From contig NZ_QLUV01000007.1 in assembly GCF_003286075.1 (NCBI RefSeq), forward strand, positions 1-64,000: a stretch of 64,000 nucleotides of DNA, written 5' to 3'. This document shows, piece by piece, positions 38,990-47,892 of the stretch. This DNA comes from Paracoccus endophyticus (GTDB taxonomy: Bacteria; Pseudomonadota; Alphaproteobacteria; Rhodobacterales; Rhodobacteraceae). Position 1 is the stretch's first letter; every line of letters starts with the position of its first letter. A program made the translations under genes and the position numbers. The notes beneath the pieces are model-generated. The model worked only from the letters and a program-made list of their open reading frames with translations, did not search any database and had not been told where the DNA came from.

Positions 38990-39412
38990 TCAGTCGTGGT
39001 CGCGGGCCCCGTCCGGTTCTGCCACACCGGCCGCCGCGGGATCGCCCGCACCCGGACGGCGCAGCCGCATGACGATCACCTCGCCGCCCTTGCCGGTGCG
39101 TTGGCGGCTGACGCGGACCTTGCCCAGCGGGGGCAGGACCAGATCCTCTCCGCAGGACAGGGCGCGGCCCAGTTCGGCCAGAAGGGCATCGGTCAGCGCC
39201 CGCACCTGGGCGCGCGGCTGCCCCGTTTCGGCGCACAGCTTGTCCAGCAGCGCTTGCTTTTGCAGGGTGGGGGCCGCGCCAGCCTCGCCCTCGGCGTCGC
39301 GGGACGTGCCCCGATCCCCCTGGCCCGCACCGGGGGCGTTGGCCTGTCTGGCAGGGAACGGCATTGCCTCGTCCTCGCCTGCGTCACGGGGCCGGCGCTC
39401 GACGTCTTTCAT
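38990..39412 (-). CDS. HU-like DNA-binding protein with N-terminal extension
   Basis: This is a 140-residue protein. Residues about 55-125 match the HU/IHF fold: LQKQALLDKLCAETGQPRAQ, then ALTDALLAELGRALSCGEDL and VLPPLGKVRVSRQRTG. The usual RNPxTG arm tip is replaced by a short GKGG turn. The first 50 residues are polar, Gly/Pro-rich and probably disordered, and the tail is also low-complexity. It may be a nucleoid protein or regulator. The start at 39412 has AGAGG 7 bases upstream. It follows lon on the same strand but is separated by a strong terminator. Confidence 0.8.
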   Translation of the reverse strand: MKDVERRPRDAGEDEAMPFPARQANAPGAGQGDRGTSRDAEGEAGAAPTLQKQALLDKLCAETGQPRAQVRALTDALLAELGRALSCGEDLVLPPLGKVRVSRQRTGKGGEVIVMRLRRPGAGDPAAAGVAEPDGARDHD

Positions 39413-39504
39413 GCTGAACCTCTGCAATCTGCGGGTGTGATCCGTCCGTGCCCTGATGGGCCGGCCCGCGCCCCGCGGTCAAGCCTGCTTGCTGCGCCCG
39501 CCGC

Positions 39505-39535
39505 AAAAAAAGGGGCGCCGCGGATGCGACGCCCC
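39505..39535 (-). terminator. terminator of lon
   Basis: A 9-bp stem (GGGGCGTCG with CGGCGCCCC, one G-T pair) with a 6-base loop is followed on the minus strand by seven T. It lies 30 bases after the lon stop. Confidence 0.9.
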
Positions 39536-39564
39536 CTTCCCTTTTCATCCGGCCCGTGCCGGCC

Positions 39565-41982
39565 TCAGTGGGCAAGCGACACGCCGCCCGCGCCACCCTC
39601 GCGCAGCCCGGCAAGCCGGGTGGCCTCGGCCGCCTCATAGGCCGCCTCGTCCCAGTCCATCGGCTCGGGCATGCGGACCAGGGCATGGCGCAGCACCTCG
39701 CGGACGTTCGACACCGGGATGATCGTCAGCCCCTCCTTCACGTTGGCGGGGATGTCGGCCAGGTCCTTGGCGTTTTCCTGCGGGATCAGCACCGTCTTGA
39801 TGCCGCCGCGCAGCGCGGCCAGCAGCTTCTCCTTCAGCCCGCCGATCGCCAGCGCGTTGCCGCGCAGCGTGACCTCTCCGGTCATCGCGACGTCCTTGCG
39901 GACGGGGATGCCGGTCATCACGCTGACGACCGAGGTGACCATCGCCAGACCCGCGGACGGACCATCCTTGGGGGTCGCACCCTCGGGGACGTGGACGTGG
40001 ATGTCGCGCTTGGAAAACTGCGGCGGCTCGATCCCCAGTTCCGGCGCGACCGAGCGCACAAAGCTGGCGGCGGCGTCGATGGATTCCTTCATGACGTCGC
40101 CCAGCTTGCCCGTCGTCTTCATCACGCCCTTGCCCGGCAGCTTCAGCGCCTCGATCTGCAACAGATCGCCGCCCGTCTGCGTCCAGGCCAGGCCCGTCAC
40201 CACGCCGACCTGATCGTCCTGTTCGGCCAGACCGTAACGATGCCGGCGGACCCCCAGGTACTCCTCGGCCTTCTCGGGCGTGACCACGACCGAGGTCGCG
40301 CGACCCTTCAGGATCTCGGTCACCGCCTTGCGGGCCAGCTTGGCGATCTCGCGCTCGAGGTTCCGCACCCCGGCCTCCCGCGTGTAATAGCGGATGACAT
40401 GGGTCAGCGCCTCGTCCGTGACCGAGAACTCGCCCTTGCGAAGGCCGTTGGCCTTGATCTGCTTGGGCAGCAGGTGGCCCTTGGCGATCTCGCGCTTCTC
40501 GTCCTCGGTGTAGCCGGCCAGCGGGATGATCTCCATTCGGTCCAGCAGCGGCCCCGGCATGTTGTAGCTGTTGGCGGTGGTCAGGAACATCACGTTCGAC
40601 AGGTCGTATTCCACCTCGAGATAGTGGTCCACGAAGGTCGCGTTCTGTTCCGGGTCCAGCACCTCGAGCATCGCCGACGCCGGGTCGCCCCGGAAGTCCT
40701 GTCCCATCTTGTCGATCTCGTCGAGCAGGATCAGCGGGTTCGTGGTCTTGGCCTTCTTCAGCGCCTGGATGATCTTGCCGGGCATCGACCCGATATAGGT
40801 CCGCCGGTGGCCCCGGATCTCGGATTCGTCGCGCACGCCGCCAAGGCTGATGCGGATGAATTCACGTCCCGTGGCACGCGCGACCGACTTGCCCAGCGAG
40901 GTCTTGCCGACGCCGGGGGGGCCGACGAGGCACAGGATCGGTCCCTTCAGCTTGTCGCTGCGGGTCTGCACGGCCAGATACTCGACGATCCGCTCCTTGA
41001 CCTTTTCAAGGCCATAGTGGTCGGCGTCCAGGATCTTCTCGGCGGCGACAAGGTCGCGCTTGGTGCGCGACTTCACGCCCCACGGCAGCGACAGCAGCCA
41101 GTCGAGGTAGTTGCGGCTGACCGTCGCCTCGGCCGACATCGGCGACATCGACTTCAGCTTCTTCAGCTCGCCCTCGGCCTTTTCGCGGGCTTCCTTGCTG
41201 AACTTGGTGGCGGCGATCTTCTGCTCCAGCTCGGCCAGCTCGTTCTGGCCATCCTCGCCGTCGCCCAGCTCGCGCTGGATCGCCTTCATCTGCTCGTTCA
41301 GGTAATATTCGCGCTGCGTCTTCTCCATCTGGTTCTTGACGCGGCTCTTGATCTTCTTCTCGACCTGCAAGACCGACATCTCGCCCTGCATCAGCCCATA
41401 GACCTTCTCCAGCCGCTGGGCGACGTCCAGCGTCTCGAGCAGGTCCTGCTTTTTCAGGATGTCGATGCCCAGGTGGCCCGACACCAGATCGGCCAGCCGG
41501 GCGGGGTCGCGCGCCTCGGCCACCGACGAGACGGCCTCCTCGGGGATGTTCTTGCGGATCTTGATGTAGCGCTCGAACTCTTCGGCGACGGCGCGGACCA
41601 TCGCGACCGAAGCCTCGGCCTCGCCGCCGGTTTCGGCCAGGGGCTCGACCGACGCCTCGAAATACTCGTCGTTGTCGGCGAATCCGGTGATGCGGACGCG
41701 CGACTGCCCCTCGACCAGCACCTTGACGGTCCCGTCGGGCAGTTTCAGCAGTTGCAGCACGTTCGCCAGAACGCCGGTCGAGAAGATGCCGTCGGTCGCG
41801 GGCTCGTCGATGGACGCATCGCGCTGGGCGGCCAGCAGGATCGGGCGATCCTGCTCCATCACCGCCTCAAGCGCACGCACCGACTTTTCGCGGCCGACGA
41901 ACAGCGGAACGATCATGTGCGGGAACACCACGATGTCGCGCAGCGGCAGGACCGGATGGGTGCTGGTGTATGTTTCGGTCAT
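39565..41982 (-). CDS. lon: endopeptidase La (Lon protease)
   Basis: Lon is a cytosolic ATP-dependent protease for damaged and regulatory proteins. The length is 805 residues. The order is N-domain ([20 protein letters not shown]), coiled-coil ([21 protein letters not shown] region near 245), AAA+ domain with Walker A GPPGVGKT near 355 and Walker [11 protein letters not shown], and the protease domain. Its catalytic Ser is in [10 protein letters not shown] near 678 and its Lys in [14 protein letters not shown] near 720. The start at 41982 follows AAAGGAA. A sigma70-like promoter and a perfect dyad lie upstream, and a T7-type terminator ends the gene. Confidence 0.97.
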   Translation of the reverse strand: MTETYTSTHPVLPLRDIVVFPHMIVPLFVGREKSVRALEAVMEQDRPILLAAQRDASIDEPATDGIFSTGVLANVLQLLKLPDGTVKVLVEGQSRVRITGFADNDEYFEASVEPLAETGGEAEASVAMVRAVAEEFERYIKIRKNIPEEAVSSVAEARDPARLADLVSGHLGIDILKKQDLLETLDVAQRLEKVYGLMQGEMSVLQVEKKIKSRVKNQMEKTQREYYLNEQMKAIQRELGDGEDGQNELAELEQKIAATKFSKEAREKAEGELKKLKSMSPMSAEATVSRNYLDWLLSLPWGVKSRTKRDLVAAEKILDADHYGLEKVKERIVEYLAVQTRSDKLKGPILCLVGPPGVGKTSLGKSVARATGREFIRISLGGVRDESEIRGHRRTYIGSMPGKIIQALKKAKTTNPLILLDEIDKMGQDFRGDPASAMLEVLDPEQNATFVDHYLEVEYDLSNVMFLTTANSYNMPGPLLDRMEIIPLAGYTEDEKREIAKGHLLPKQIKANGLRKGEFSVTDEALTHVIRYYTREAGVRNLEREIAKLARKAVTEILKGRATSVVVTPEKAEEYLGVRRHRYGLAEQDDQVGVVTGLAWTQTGGDLLQIEALKLPGKGVMKTTGKLGDVMKESIDAAASFVRSVAPELGIEPPQFSKRDIHVHVPEGATPKDGPSAGLAMVTSVVSVMTGIPVRKDVAMTGEVTLRGNALAIGGLKEKLLAALRGGIKTVLIPQENAKDLADIPANVKEGLTIIPVSNVREVLRHALVRMPEPMDWDEAAYEAAEATRLAGLREGGAGGVSLAH

Positions 41983-42051
41983 CTGAGTTCCTTTCTTGCC
42001 CGGAACCGACGGCCCCCACACGCGGGCAGCGCATCGTCCCTGCTTGCAGCC

Positions 42052-42080
42052 AATCTAGGTGCCCCGATGCCGTGCTGCAA
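42052..42080 (-). promoter_or_regulatory. sigma70-like promoter of lon
   Basis: On the minus strand TTGCAG, a 17-base spacer and TAGATT match the -35 and -10 consensus at four of six positions each. They lie about 70 bases before the lon start. I see no clear heat-shock sigma32 promoter. Confidence 0.55.
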
Positions 42081-42094
42081 TGGTCCGGGGTTCG

Positions 42095-42119
42095 CACGAT
42101 GTTCACACAATACATCGTG
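42095..42119. promoter_or_regulatory. 25-bp perfect dyad upstream of the lon promoter
   Basis: CACGATGT (42095-42102) and ACATCGTG (42112-42119) are perfect complements with a 9-base spacer. The dyad is 14 bases upstream of the lon -35 and 12 bases after the kinase stop codon. Either it is an operator for lon or a hairpin ending the kinase message; no T-run follows, which favours the operator reading. Confidence 0.5.
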
Positions 42120-42131
42120 TTGGATCGATCT

Positions 42132-43463
42132 TCAGCGGGGGATCACGATCTCGGCGCGCAGCCCGCCCAGGCGATCGCCATCGCTCAGCCGCAGCTGCCC
42201 GCCGTGCGCGCGCGCGATGTCGGCGGCGATCGCCAGCCCCAGCCCGGCCCCCTGCCCGCGGTCCTGGTTGCGCGCCGCGTCCAGCCGCACGAACGGGCGC
42301 AGCGCATCGTCGCGGCGCGCCGCGGGGATGCCCGGCCCGTCATCCTCGACCGAGATGCGAAAGCTGCGCGGGGTCAGCACCGCGTCCACCTCGGCCCGCG
42401 AGCCGTGGCGCACGGCGTTGCCGATCAGGTTCTCGACGGCCCGGCGCAGGGCGGGCGGGCTGAAATGCGCCTGGCCCTCGCCCTCGACCTGCCCCAGCGA
42501 CACGGCCTGGCCGCCGCGCTGCGCGTCGGCCACGACGCACTGGACGAAGGGGATCGCCGCCTGCGCCTCGGACGGGGTGTCCTGCGCGGCATCGCTGGCG
42601 TGTTCCAGGAAGGCGTCGATCATCGCGCCCATCTCGGCCACGTCGCGTTCCATGTCGCGGATCTCGTCCGGCTCGGGCGGCAGGTCGGGCGACAGCATGG
42701 ACAGCCCCAGCCGCAGCCGCGTCAGGGGCGTGCGCAGGTCGTGGCTGATCCCCGACAGCATCAGCTTGCGCTGCTCGTTCTGCCGCTCGATCCGGTTGCG
42801 CATGTCCAGGAACGCGGTGCCGGCGCTGCGGACCTCGACGGCGCCGGCCGGGCGATAGGGTTCCACCCGGCCGCGTCCGTACGCCTCGGCGGCGACGGCC
42901 AGCCGGCGGATCGGTCGCAGCTGGTTGCGCAGGAACACCGTGGCGATCGCCGTCATCAGCGCCGAGGTCACCACCATCATCACCAGCAGCTGGTGCGGGT
43001 TCGAGGGGGTCAGCCGGGTCCGTGGGAACGCCAGCGCAAACGGGCGCGGCCCGTCCACCGCGACCACGACGCGGCGCAGGTCCGACAGGTCGACGGCGCG
43101 CAGGCCCGGAACCCTGTCGTGCAGCTCGGCGATCACCACGCGCCCCGACAGGTCGTAAAAGACCCGCCGGTCGGCCAGCCCCGGCGGCGGGGGCAGATGC
43201 AGGGTCAGGCCAAGCGGGCCCGCGATCGCCTGCCCCGCCGCCTGCGCCGCGGCGTCGTCGGGCGCGGCGGTGACGCGATCCCCGACCAGCGCCAGCTCGG
43301 CCGCGGCGGTTGCGGTCATCTGCCGGGTCACGTCCTCGAAGTGGCGCTGCAGGAACATGACGCCCACGACCAGCGTGACGACGACCACCGGCAGAAACAG
43401 GATCAGCGCGGCGCGGCCGTAAAGCCCGCCCGGCATCAGGCGCTTGAGCCACGCGAAGTTCAT
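42132..43463 (-). CDS. EnvZ-like sensor histidine kinase
   Basis: This is a 443-residue inner-membrane kinase. A first membrane helix (LILFLPVVVVTLVVGVMFL, about 17-35) and a second near 165-185 enclose a periplasmic sensor of about 130 residues. A HAMP domain follows (NQLRPIRRLAVAAEAYGRG), then the H box SGISHDLRTPLTRLRLGL with the phosphorylated His near 238, the N box NLIGNAVRHG, and the G boxes EDDGPGIP and GQGAGLGLAI. No response regulator is adjacent in this window, so its partner is elsewhere or across the genome. The start at 43463 has GAGG upstream. Confidence 0.9.
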   Translation of the reverse strand: MNFAWLKRLMPGGLYGRAALILFLPVVVVTLVVGVMFLQRHFEDVTRQMTATAAAELALVGDRVTAAPDDAAAQAAGQAIAGPLGLTLHLPPPPGLADRRVFYDLSGRVVIAELHDRVPGLRAVDLSDLRRVVVAVDGPRPFALAFPRTRLTPSNPHQLLVMMVVTSALMTAIATVFLRNQLRPIRRLAVAAEAYGRGRVEPYRPAGAVEVRSAGTAFLDMRNRIERQNEQRKLMLSGISHDLRTPLTRLRLGLSMLSPDLPPEPDEIRDMERDVAEMGAMIDAFLEHASDAAQDTPSEAQAAIPFVQCVVADAQRGGQAVSLGQVEGEGQAHFSPPALRRAVENLIGNAVRHGSRAEVDAVLTPRSFRISVEDDGPGIPAARRDDALRPFVRLDAARNQDRGQGAGLGLAIAADIARAHGGQLRLSDGDRLGGLRAEIVIPR

Positions 43464-43609
43464 GCCGACCTCATGGCCGCAGCCTAGCGCCGGGTGCGCC
43501 CGCGCGAAAGGCCCCCGGCCCGGGCCGGCTGCCGCTTGCGCCCGCCGCGGCAAGGCTGTTTCCTGCCCGCCAAGGCGCGCGCGCACTCCGCGCCGCAGGG
43601 CAAGGCACG

Positions 43610-44470
43610 ATGACCGAAATCCCCGTCCGCGTCGTGACGGCCGCGAACCCCTCGCCCCTGACCGGGCCGGGGACCAACAGCTTCCTGATCGGACGCGGCT
43701 CGGTCGCCGTCGTCGATCCCGGCCCCGACCTGCCGGGCCATGTCGAGGCGATCCTGGCCGCGGCGGGCGCCGGGCGGATCACCCATATCCTGGTCACGCA
43801 TCCGCACCTGGACCATTCGGGCGCCGTGCCGCGGCTGGCGGCCGCCACGGGTGCGCCGGTGCTGGCCTTCGGCGCGCCGGACGCGGGACGGTCGCCGATG
43901 ATGGACCGGCTTGCGGCCAGCGGGCAGCTTGCCTCGACCGAGGGCATCGACCACGGGTTTCGCCCCGACGTCAGCCTGTCCGACGGGGCGGTGGTCGAGA
44001 GTGACGAATGGCGGATCGAGGCGCTGCACACGCCCGGCCACATGGGCTGCCACCTGTCGTTCGCGCTGGGCGACCGCATCCTGTGCGGGGACGTGGTGAT
44101 GGACTGGACGACGACGCTGATCTCTCCGCCGGACGGGGACGTGGCGGATTACCTGCGCGCGCTGGACCGGCTGTGGGCGCGCGGGGCGCGGACGCTGCTG
44201 CCCGCCCATGGCGGGGCGGTCCGCGACCCGGCCGCCCGGCTGGCGGACCTGGCCGCGCACCGGCGCGCCCGCACCGCGCAGATCCTGGCCGCGCTGGACC
44301 GCGGGCCGGGGCGGGCCGCGGACCTTGCGGCGCGCATCTACGACATCGCCCCCGCCCTGCTGCCGGCGGCGACCCGCAACGTGCTGGCGCATCTGGTCGC
44401 GCTGGCGGATCTGGGCGCGGTCAGCGCCGATCCGCAGATCGCCGCCGACGCGGTGTGGCGCCGGGCCTGA
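43610..44470 (+). CDS. MBL-fold metallo-hydrolase (LACTB2-like)
   Basis: This is a 286-residue hydrolase. The metal motif is THPHLDHSG near residue 64, with further ligands in LHTPGHMGCHLSF (near 143) and CGDVVMDW, and the C-terminal LLPAHGGAV (near 203). A winged-helix-like tail (residues 225-280) is typical of LACTB2-type nucleases and hydrolases. Substrate is unknown; ribonuclease or thioesterase activities are found in the family. It diverges from the histidine kinase. Downstream lies a relic of an ABC ATPase. Confidence 0.88.
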   Translation: MTEIPVRVVTAANPSPLTGPGTNSFLIGRGSVAVVDPGPDLPGHVEAILAAAGAGRITHILVTHPHLDHSGAVPRLAAATGAPVLAFGAPDAGRSPMMDRLAASGQLASTEGIDHGFRPDVSLSDGAVVESDEWRIEALHTPGHMGCHLSFALGDRILCGDVVMDWTTTLISPPDGDVADYLRALDRLWARGARTLLPAHGGAVRDPAARLADLAAHRRARTAQILAALDRGPGRAADLAARIYDIAPALLPAATRNVLAHLVALADLGAVSADPQIAADAVWRRA

Positions 44471-44483
44471 GGCGCGGCGGCCG

Positions 44484-44570
44484 TCAGATGATCCGGGCGC
44501 CGCTTGCGCCGTCGAACAGCTGGATCGCCCCCGCATCCGCCGCCAGCCGCAGCCCGTCGCCCAGCGGCCT
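44484..44570 (-). pseudogene. C-terminal relic of an ABC transporter ATPase
   Basis: On the minus strand, just before a TGA, the reading is LGDGLRLAADAGAIQLFDG followed by ASGARII. This is the ending of MalK/UgpC-type ATPases, whose last strand reads xLFDxxxGxRI. Nothing upstream in frame continues the protein, so only the last ~28 residues remain. The following stretch to 44680 contains another peptide-like frame that I cannot identify. Confidence 0.55.
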
Positions 44571-44686
44571 GCATCCACGACACCCAGCCGGTGGTCAGGC
44601 CGCAGGGTGCGGCGCCCGACTGCTCGATCCTCTGCGAGACCCGCTCGACCACCGCCCGCCTGCGCCACCCTGACCCCAGCGGCCCT

Positions 44687-44714
44687 AATGACGTCATTTC
44701 CAGAACTCATTTTG
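44687..44714 (+). promoter_or_regulatory. candidate LysR operator 1, creatinase promoter
   Basis: This is one of three related 28-bp elements. Its left half AATGACGTCATT is a perfect palindrome, and its right half ends AGAAC-N2-ATTTTG. A TAGCGT -10-like hexamer follows 19 bases later (44734-44739), 41 bases before the creatinase ATG. It shares 21 of 28 positions with the element before the ABC operon. Confidence 0.65.
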
Positions 44715-44774
44715 GCGCCGCCGGTCCGGGCGATAGCGTGCGCCAACACCCCTGTTTGCCCGGAAGGACAGCCG

Positions 44775-45989
44775 ATGACTGACGACATGCTGCACGTGAT
44801 GGAATGGCACAACGGCGACAAGGCATTCTCGCCGTTTTCGGACGCCGAGATGACGCGGCGCCAGGACGACGTGCGCGGCTGGATGGCCCGGAACGACGTC
44901 GATGCCGCGCTGTTCACCTCGTTTCACTGCATCAACTACTATTCCGGCTGGCTCTACTGCTATTTCGGCCGGAAATACGGCATGGTCATCACGCAGGACA
45001 ACGCCACGACCGTCTCGGCGGGGATCGACGGCGGCCAGCCCTGGCGGCGCAGCTTCGGCGACAACATCACCTATACCGACTGGCGCCGCGACAACTATTT
45101 CCGCGCGGTGCGCCAGCTGACGCCGGGCGTCAAGCGGCTGGGGATCGAGTTCGACCACGTCTCGCTGGACTTCCGCCGCCAGCTTGAGGCGGCGCTGCCG
45201 GGGGTCGAGTTCGTGGACGTGGCCCAGCCCTCGATGTGGATGCGGTCCATCAAGTCGGCCGAGGAGCACACACTGATCCGCGAGGGCGCGCGCATCTGCG
45301 ACGTGGGCGGCGCGGCGGTGGCGGCGGCGGTCAAGGCGGGCGTGCCGGAACACGAGGTCGCCATCGCCTCGACCAACGCCATGATCCGCGAGATCGCGGC
45401 AGGCTTTCCCTTTGTGGAGCTGATGGACACCTGGACCTGGTTCCAGTCGGGCCTCAACACCGACGGCGCGCACAACCCGGTGACCAACAAGACGATCCAG
45501 TCGGGCGAGATCCTGTCGCTGAACTGCTTTCCGATGATCTTCGGCTATTACACCGCGCTGGAACGCACGATGTTCTGCGACCACGTGGACGACGCCAGCC
45601 TGGATATCTGGGAAAAGAACGTGGCCGTGCATCGCCGCGGGCTGGAGCTGATCAGGCCGGGCGCGAAGTGCAACGAGATCGCGCTGGAACTGAACGACAT
45701 GTACCGCCAGTGGGACCTGCTGAAATACCGCAGCTTCGGCTATGGCCACAGCTTCGGCGTGCTGTCGCATTATTACGGCCGCGAGGCTGGCGTGGAACTG
45801 CGCGAGGACATCGAGACGGAATTGCAGCCCGGCATGGTCGTGTCGATGGAGCCGATGGTGATGCTGCCCGAGGGCGTTCCCGGCGCCGGCGGCTATCGCG
45901 AGCATGACATCCTGATCGTGGCCGAGGACGGGGCCGAGAACATCACCGGCTTCCCCTTCGGCCCCGAACACAACGTCATCCGCAACTGA
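44775..45989 (+). CDS. creatinase (creatine amidinohydrolase)
   Basis: The enzyme splits creatine into sarcosine and urea. The 404 residues match the length and, from memory, the sequence pattern of Pseudomonas creatinase. Matching segments are NYYSGWLYCYFGRKYG, SAGIDGGQPWRRSFGDN, YTDWRRDNYF, TWTWFQSGLNTDGAHNPVT (with the catalytic His, about residue 233), LNCFPMIFGYYTALERT, YGHSFGVLSHYYGREAG and MVMLPEGVPGAGGYREHD. It has the pita-bread fold of M24 peptidases without their metal ligands. GGAAGGA precedes the ATG, and a LysR-type element sits upstream. It faces creatininase across a shared terminator. Confidence 0.93.
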   Translation: MTDDMLHVMEWHNGDKAFSPFSDAEMTRRQDDVRGWMARNDVDAALFTSFHCINYYSGWLYCYFGRKYGMVITQDNATTVSAGIDGGQPWRRSFGDNITYTDWRRDNYFRAVRQLTPGVKRLGIEFDHVSLDFRRQLEAALPGVEFVDVAQPSMWMRSIKSAEEHTLIREGARICDVGGAAVAAAVKAGVPEHEVAIASTNAMIREIAAGFPFVELMDTWTWFQSGLNTDGAHNPVTNKTIQSGEILSLNCFPMIFGYYTALERTMFCDHVDDASLDIWEKNVAVHRRGLELIRPGAKCNEIALELNDMYRQWDLLKYRSFGYGHSFGVLSHYYGREAGVELREDIETELQPGMVVSMEPMVMLPEGVPGAGGYREHDILIVAEDGAENITGFPFGPEHNVIRN

Positions 45990-46003
45990 CCCCGCCCCGA
46001 AAA

Positions 46004-46034
46004 CGGAAAGGCCCGGCGATGCCGGGCCTTTCCG
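46004..46034. terminator. bidirectional terminator between creatinase and creatininase
   Basis: A perfect 14-bp stem with a 3-base GAT loop contains AAAGGCCCGGC and its complement, giving a T-run on either strand. It serves both convergent genes. Confidence 0.88.
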
Positions 46035-46052
46035 CTGGACCGGACCGGGGGT

Positions 46053-46829
46053 TCAGCCGAACTCGGCCCTCAGCGCGGCCACGATGCCAGTGGTGCAGAC
46101 CTCAAGCAGGATCTCGCCCTTTTCGGCCGACGCCTCCTTGGGCGAGGACAGCGTGCCCGAGCAGGGCGTCCACTCGGGCCTGACCGGATAGACGTCATAG
46201 GGGGGAAAGCGGGCCGGGGCCACGTCCAGCGCGCGGTCCAGGTGGACCAGCCCGGGATGCAGCGCCAGCATCAGCGAGGTTTCCAGAACCCCGCCGTGCT
46301 CAAGCTCCCATCCCGGAAAGCCGTTGGGGTAAAGCCGCCCGATCGTGGCCTTGTCCACGAAATCCCAATAGGACAGCACCACGATCTTCATGTCGGTGAT
46401 CCCGTCCCAGCGCAGTTCGCGCAGGGCGAGGTCGATCCCCTCGATGATGAACCACGAGTTCTCGTAATGCCCGTTCACAAGGCAGATCCGGCGGACGCCG
46501 TGGCGGGCGAACTCGCGGATCACGTCGCGCAGCGCGGCCACCAGCGTCGCGCCGTCCAGGCTTGTCGTGCCCGGCAGGTGGTTGCCGCCGCCCGATTTCT
46601 GGTGCGACTTGTAGCCATAGGTGAAGGGCGGCGCGACCAGCGCGCCCGTCTGTTCGGCCACGCGGCGCGCGAACTCTGTCGGCAGCAGCACGTCCACGTG
46701 CAGCGGCATGTGATGGCCATGCTGCTCCATCGACCCGATCGGGATCAGGATCGGGGTCCGCCCGTCGCGGACTGCCGCGTCATAGTCGGGCCAGGTCATT
46801 TCCGAGGCGAAGGCGGTGGTCCGTTCCAT
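46053..46829 (-). CDS. crnA: creatininase (creatinine amidohydrolase)
   Basis: The enzyme interconverts creatinine and creatine. The 258 residues carry the creatininase metal site: GSMEQHGHHMPLHVDVLLPT with Glu35, His37 and Asp46, and VNGHYENSWF with His and Glu near 121-123. YKSHQKSGGGNHLPGTTSLD, HGGVLETSLMLALHP and FPPYDVYPV are further matches to the Pseudomonas enzyme. The start at 46829 has CGGAA upstream, a weak ribosome site. Its promoter lies in the divergent region shared with the LysR gene, with an operator-like element at 46902-46929. Confidence 0.94.
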   Translation of the reverse strand: MERTTAFASEMTWPDYDAAVRDGRTPILIPIGSMEQHGHHMPLHVDVLLPTEFARRVAEQTGALVAPPFTYGYKSHQKSGGGNHLPGTTSLDGATLVAALRDVIREFARHGVRRICLVNGHYENSWFIIEGIDLALRELRWDGITDMKIVVLSYWDFVDKATIGRLYPNGFPGWELEHGGVLETSLMLALHPGLVHLDRALDVAPARFPPYDVYPVRPEWTPCSGTLSSPKEASAEKGEILLEVCTTGIVAALRAEFG

Positions 46830-46901
46830 GGCATTCCGATGCTTGATGAGTGTCGGGCAAACTGAGTACCGGGCAAATCTACGTTGCCGCAGCGGCCCGC
46901 G

Positions 46902-46929
46902 GAAAATAGGTTGTGCCAATCCCGACATT
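46902..46929 (-). promoter_or_regulatory. candidate LysR operator 2, creatininase/lysR divergent promoter
   Basis: On the minus strand the element has AATG-N5-ATT, then ACAAC and ATTTTC, followed 20 bases later by TAGATT as a -10 (46876-46881), 47 bases before the creatininase ATG. It matches the other two elements at all 16 positions they hold in common with it. It overlaps a longer dyad, TGCCAAT-N6-ATTGGCA at 46914-46933, that lies just before the lysR start, as expected for an autoregulated LysR gene. Confidence 0.65.
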
Positions 46930-46943
46930 GGCAGGACAAATCC

Positions 46944-47837
46944 ATGGCCCTGATCACGAATCTGCCCACCGACCTGCTGCGCACCTTTATCGCCGTGGTC
47001 GAGTTGGGGGGACATTCCAAGGCCGGCGCGGTGCTGGGCCGCAGCCAGCCCGCCATCTCGCTGCAGATCCGGCGACTGGAGGAGCTGGTCCGCGCGCCCC
47101 TGCTGATGCACGAGGGGCGCGCCATCCTGCCCACCCCCGACGGCGAGGCGCTGCTGAGCTATGCGCGCGAGATCCTGCGCGTCAATGACGAGGCGGTGGG
47201 CCATTTCCATCGCACCGCCGTGGCGGGCGTGCTGCGGATCGGCCTGCCCACCGATTACGCCGTGGCGTTCCTGCAAAAGACGCTCACCGCCTTCATCCAC
47301 GACCACCCCGAGGTCGACCTGGAGATCCACTGCGATCTCAGCCGCGAGCTGCACCAGCAGCTGCGGTCCGACGGACTGGACATCATCGTGGCGACGATCC
47401 CCACGCCGCGGATGCCTTATCTCTCGCGCAGCTGGACCGAGCAGCCGATCTGGGCGGCGGCCGAGGACTTTCGCGCGCCTCCCGGCCGGCCCGTCCCCTT
47501 GGGCGCCCACCCCGAGGGCTGCGATTATCGCGGGCGGATGCTGTCGGCACTGGATTCGGTCGAGCGGCGCTGGCGGATCGTGTACACGGGGCCCGGCATC
47601 TCGGGACTGCAGAACGCGGTGCTGAACGGGCTGTGCGTCACCGCGCTGACCCACGCCACCATGCTGCCCGGCATGCGCACGCTGCGCGAGGACGAGGGCT
47701 TTCCCAGCCTCGAGCCGCTGCGCATCGGCCTGCTCTACAAGCACCCCAGGCTGTCTGCGCCGGGCCTGCAGCTGGTCAGCGACATGGTGGCGGGAATCGA
47801 AACCGTCGGCTCGGGCGTCAGGCCCCTGCCCGGCTGA
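46944..47837 (+). CDS. LysR-family transcriptional regulator of the creatinine block
   Basis: This is a 297-residue regulator. The winged HTH at residues 8-65 reads LLRTFIAVVELGGHSKAGAV then LGRSQPAISLQIRRLEE. The effector domain starts near residue 90 (GVLRIGLPTDYAVAFLQ) and contains LNGLCVTALTH near 225. It diverges from creatininase, a classical LysR arrangement, and is followed by the importer genes. Creatinine or creatine is the likely effector (inference). AGGA lies 7 bases before the ATG, and the dyad at 46914-46933 ends 10 bases upstream of the start. Confidence 0.88.
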   Translation: MALITNLPTDLLRTFIAVVELGGHSKAGAVLGRSQPAISLQIRRLEELVRAPLLMHEGRAILPTPDGEALLSYAREILRVNDEAVGHFHRTAVAGVLRIGLPTDYAVAFLQKTLTAFIHDHPEVDLEIHCDLSRELHQQLRSDGLDIIVATIPTPRMPYLSRSWTEQPIWAAAEDFRAPPGRPVPLGAHPEGCDYRGRMLSALDSVERRWRIVYTGPGISGLQNAVLNGLCVTALTHATMLPGMRTLREDEGFPSLEPLRIGLLYKHPRLSAPGLQLVSDMVAGIETVGSGVRPLPG

Positions 47838-47864
47838 TGCGTCCGCAGGCAGATAACGGCGGCA

Positions 47865-47892
47865 AATGATCCGATTTCAAGAACGGATTTTG
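47865..47892 (+). promoter_or_regulatory. candidate LysR operator 3, ABC importer promoter
   Basis: This is the same 28-bp element: AAT-N6-ATT, then AAGAAC and ATTTTG. A TAGCGT hexamer follows 19 bases later (47912-47917), exactly the spacing seen at creatinase. The dyad centre would be near -53, a normal place for a LysR activator. Confidence 0.65.

Noticed and set aside
44775..45989. Calling the M24-fold protein an ectoine hydrolase or Xaa-Pro peptidase
   Set aside because: The segments GGQPWRR, YTDW-RDNYF and NTDGAHNPVT, and the adjacent creatininase, point specifically to creatinase. The peptidase metal ligands are missing.
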